Positions 12,057-13,529 of a DNA stretch of 13,529 bases are shown one piece after another (position 1 is the stretch's first letter; every line of letters starts with the position of its first letter). This stretch comes from Clostridia bacterium BRH_c25 (GTDB lineage Bacteria; Bacillota_A; Clostridia; Lutisporales; Lutisporaceae). The DNA lies in contig LOES01000080.1 in assembly GCA_001515955.1 (NCBI GenBank), positions 1 through 13,529 of the forward strand, given 5' to 3'. The notes beneath the pieces are model-generated. The model was not told where the DNA came from. It ran no database searches and worked only from the letters and a program-made list of their open reading frames with translations. Made by a program: the position numbers and the translations under genes.

Positions 12057-13529
12057 CTATACCCTCATATCAAAATGTATTTTCTCTGAGCCGCTTTCAT
12101 TTATCATTGCCTCCAGAGAAAGCAGGCTGAAAGGCTGCTCAAGACTTATCACCCTGACAGGATTCAGACTGTAGCCCTTTTCCTTCAGTGCATTTTTTAA
12201 TGCCGAACTATTCTTTTCTATCATTGTACCTATACTTTTGTTTTCAACTCTGAAGGTTACATTTACAGACTTGCCTTTAACCCTTATCATGCTTTCCAAA
12301 TGCCCAAGGCTGTTTAAGTCCAATGCAACAACCACAGTGGCATCCTCAGGGTTTATCTTTTTACTTCGCTTCCCCTCTTTGAACACATAAAGCTTGGCGG
12401 TGGAAGTATCCCCGTTTATAATTACGGGAAGCTGCATGTAATTGGTATGCTGATTTATATTTCTAAGGAAATCTATACTATCCCTGAGATTGGAAAGTGC
12501 ATCCCTTATTTCAGGATCTTTATTATCACTTCTGTTCAAATATTTCTCCAGCTTTTCCCCCAGCCTGGCCACATCCTTAAGCTGCTCGGAAACCTCTTTG
12601 TTGTCCTCAAGCTGCCTGGGCTCCAGGAAAACCTTCTTAATTGCTGTCTTAATTTCTTTTAGCTCAGGGTTATCTTCGATAGCTGCTTTCTGTTGAAGCT
12701 TATCAAGGAACTGTGATATACCATCACTGTTTTCGATGTTTTTTATAAGCATACCCAAATTCTTCGGAGTTATCTTCATTTCCTTAGAAACAAGGTAAGT
12801 CAGTGCTTCCATATCATGACCCTTTATCGAAGCTAAAATATCTGCTACTTGACCGGCAAACCTTTTTACTTCATTCCCAGCTTCAATTCCCAGCTTATCC
12901 AGTACCTTAAGCAGCTCGGCTCCTTTGCCGTCATCCGCAGAAGCTTTTATTTCCTTCACTGCTGCCTGCAGCTCTTCTTCGATAACCGGCTCCTTGCCTG
13001 TGCCTGTTTGTTCAAGTATCTTGGTATTGTCAGGTCTGACAACAGTTTGCACCTCTTTTGCAGCTTTTCCTGCTGCCTCAGTATTTACTTCCTTTACCGG
13101 CACCTGGTTTGCAATATCATTTGCAGTTTTTTCCGATGCAATAATATCCCCAGCAGCATTACCCTGCTGTACTGAAGCTGTCTCAGCAGCATCCTGCTTC
13201 ACCATATCGGCAGACCAACTGAGTACAAGCTTATTCAACACATCGACAGGGGTATTTTTTATATCCAGCCCTGAGAGCAGCAGCCCTAATTTTTCTTCAC
13301 CGCTTTTATTCAAATTGTCTATACTTTTCTGCAGTCCTGTGATGTTCGTAATCGTTTCCTTATCCAGAGGCTGCTTGTATTTAATCAGCAGCTTGGCAGC
13401 TTCGATGTTTTTCTCGTCAGCAGGCAGACCAATCTGCATCAACAGGTCGGACACCTTTACATCCATATCCGCAGCTCTGTTTTCATCCTTTAATTCTGCA
13501 TATATCTTCCCGTCGGCTATAGCGGTGAC
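12057..13529 (-). CDS. FliK-like (YlqG-like) protein, 5' end beyond window
   Basis: 490 residues are visible and the frame stays open to the right edge; the first in-window ATG (13466) is not the start, because the preceding codons read on into a segment containing DGKIYAELKDENR without a stop. The middle is a low-complexity, Ala/Glu/Lys-rich linker (about 13200-12950). The C-terminal 120 residues fit the FliK Flg_hook domain: DATVVVALDLNSLGHLESM, VNVTFRVEN, then KNALKEKGY. Flagellar FliK measures hook length and binds FlhB. Here the partner next door is the small FlhB-like YlqH, so the pair may work outside the flagellum. In Bacillus ylqG-ylqH follow rnhB. The domain call is good; the function is inferred. 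Confidence 0.8.
   Translation of the reverse strand, partial: VTAIADGKIYAELKDENRAADMDVKVSDLLMQIGLPADEKNIEAAKLLIKYKQPLDKETITNITGLQKSIDNLNKSGEEKLGLLLSGLDIKNTPVDVLNKLVLSWSADMVKQDAAETASVQQGNAAGDIIASEKTANDIANQVPVKEVNTEAAGKAAKEVQTVVRPDNTKILEQTGTGKEPVIEEELQAAVKEIKASADDGKGAELLKVLDKLGIEAGNEVKRFAGQVADILASIKGHDMEALTYLVSKEMKITPKNLGMLIKNIENSDGISQFLDKLQQKAAIEDNPELKEIKTAIKKVFLEPRQLEDNKEVSEQLKDVARLGEKLEKYLNRSDNKDPEIRDALSNLRDSIDFLRNINQHTNYMQLPVIINGDTSTAKLYVFKEGKRSKKINPEDATVVVALDLNSLGHLESMIRVKGKSVNVTFRVENKSIGTMIEKNSSALKNALKEKGYSLNPVRVISLEQPFSLLSLEAMINESGSEKIHFDMRV

Overview
The window looks like chromosomal DNA from a low-GC, endospore-forming, anaerobic Firmicute of the Clostridia, possibly of the Ruminiclostridium/Acetivibrio kind. 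The basis is strong AGGAGG-type ribosome sites, a spore-type polysaccharide deacetylase, YlqH/YraN/MnmM-type genes as in Bacillus and Clostridium, and intrinsic U-tract terminators. The genus is inference. No rRNA, tRNA, CRISPR array or transposase gene was found.

Left part (1-2989, all minus strand): a Mur-ligase-like gene that runs off the left edge and has lost the usual ATP-binding and catalytic signatures; a 63-residue orphan gene whose ribosome site lies inside a strong hairpin; two more perfect inverted repeats just upstream of that hairpin; and a THUMP-domain RNA methyltransferase.

Centre-left (3217-7563, plus strand): a compact three-gene operon, MoxR AAA+ ATPase - DUF58 protein - membrane-bound transglutaminase-like protein. 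This is a widespread conserved trio thought to act at the cell envelope. It converges, 13 nt apart, with a minus-strand FAD-dependent oxidoreductase gene (7577-8653).

Centre-right (8751-10223, minus strand): a PdaB/YlxY-like polysaccharide deacetylase with a clear terminator and a sporulation-sigma-like -10 box. Behind it lies a long stretch without annotated protein genes. This stretch holds the most interesting signal in the window: a multi-helix structured RNA of about 103 nt (9775-9877) whose pairing only works fully on the minus strand, directly followed by an intrinsic terminator with a possible competing antiterminator pairing. Upstream of it are a 57-residue single-pass membrane protein gene and a promoter overlaid by a 22-bp palindrome that looks like a repressor operator.

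Right part (10224-13529, minus strand): a DUF2007-like protein with a C-terminal membrane anchor, a 107-bp MITE-like palindromic repeat, and a tightly packed operon reading FliK-like (5' end beyond the right edge) - YlqH (small FlhB-like) - YraN - MnmM (YtqB). In Bacillus the ylqG-ylqH genes follow rnhB, so ribonuclease HII may lie just outside the window.
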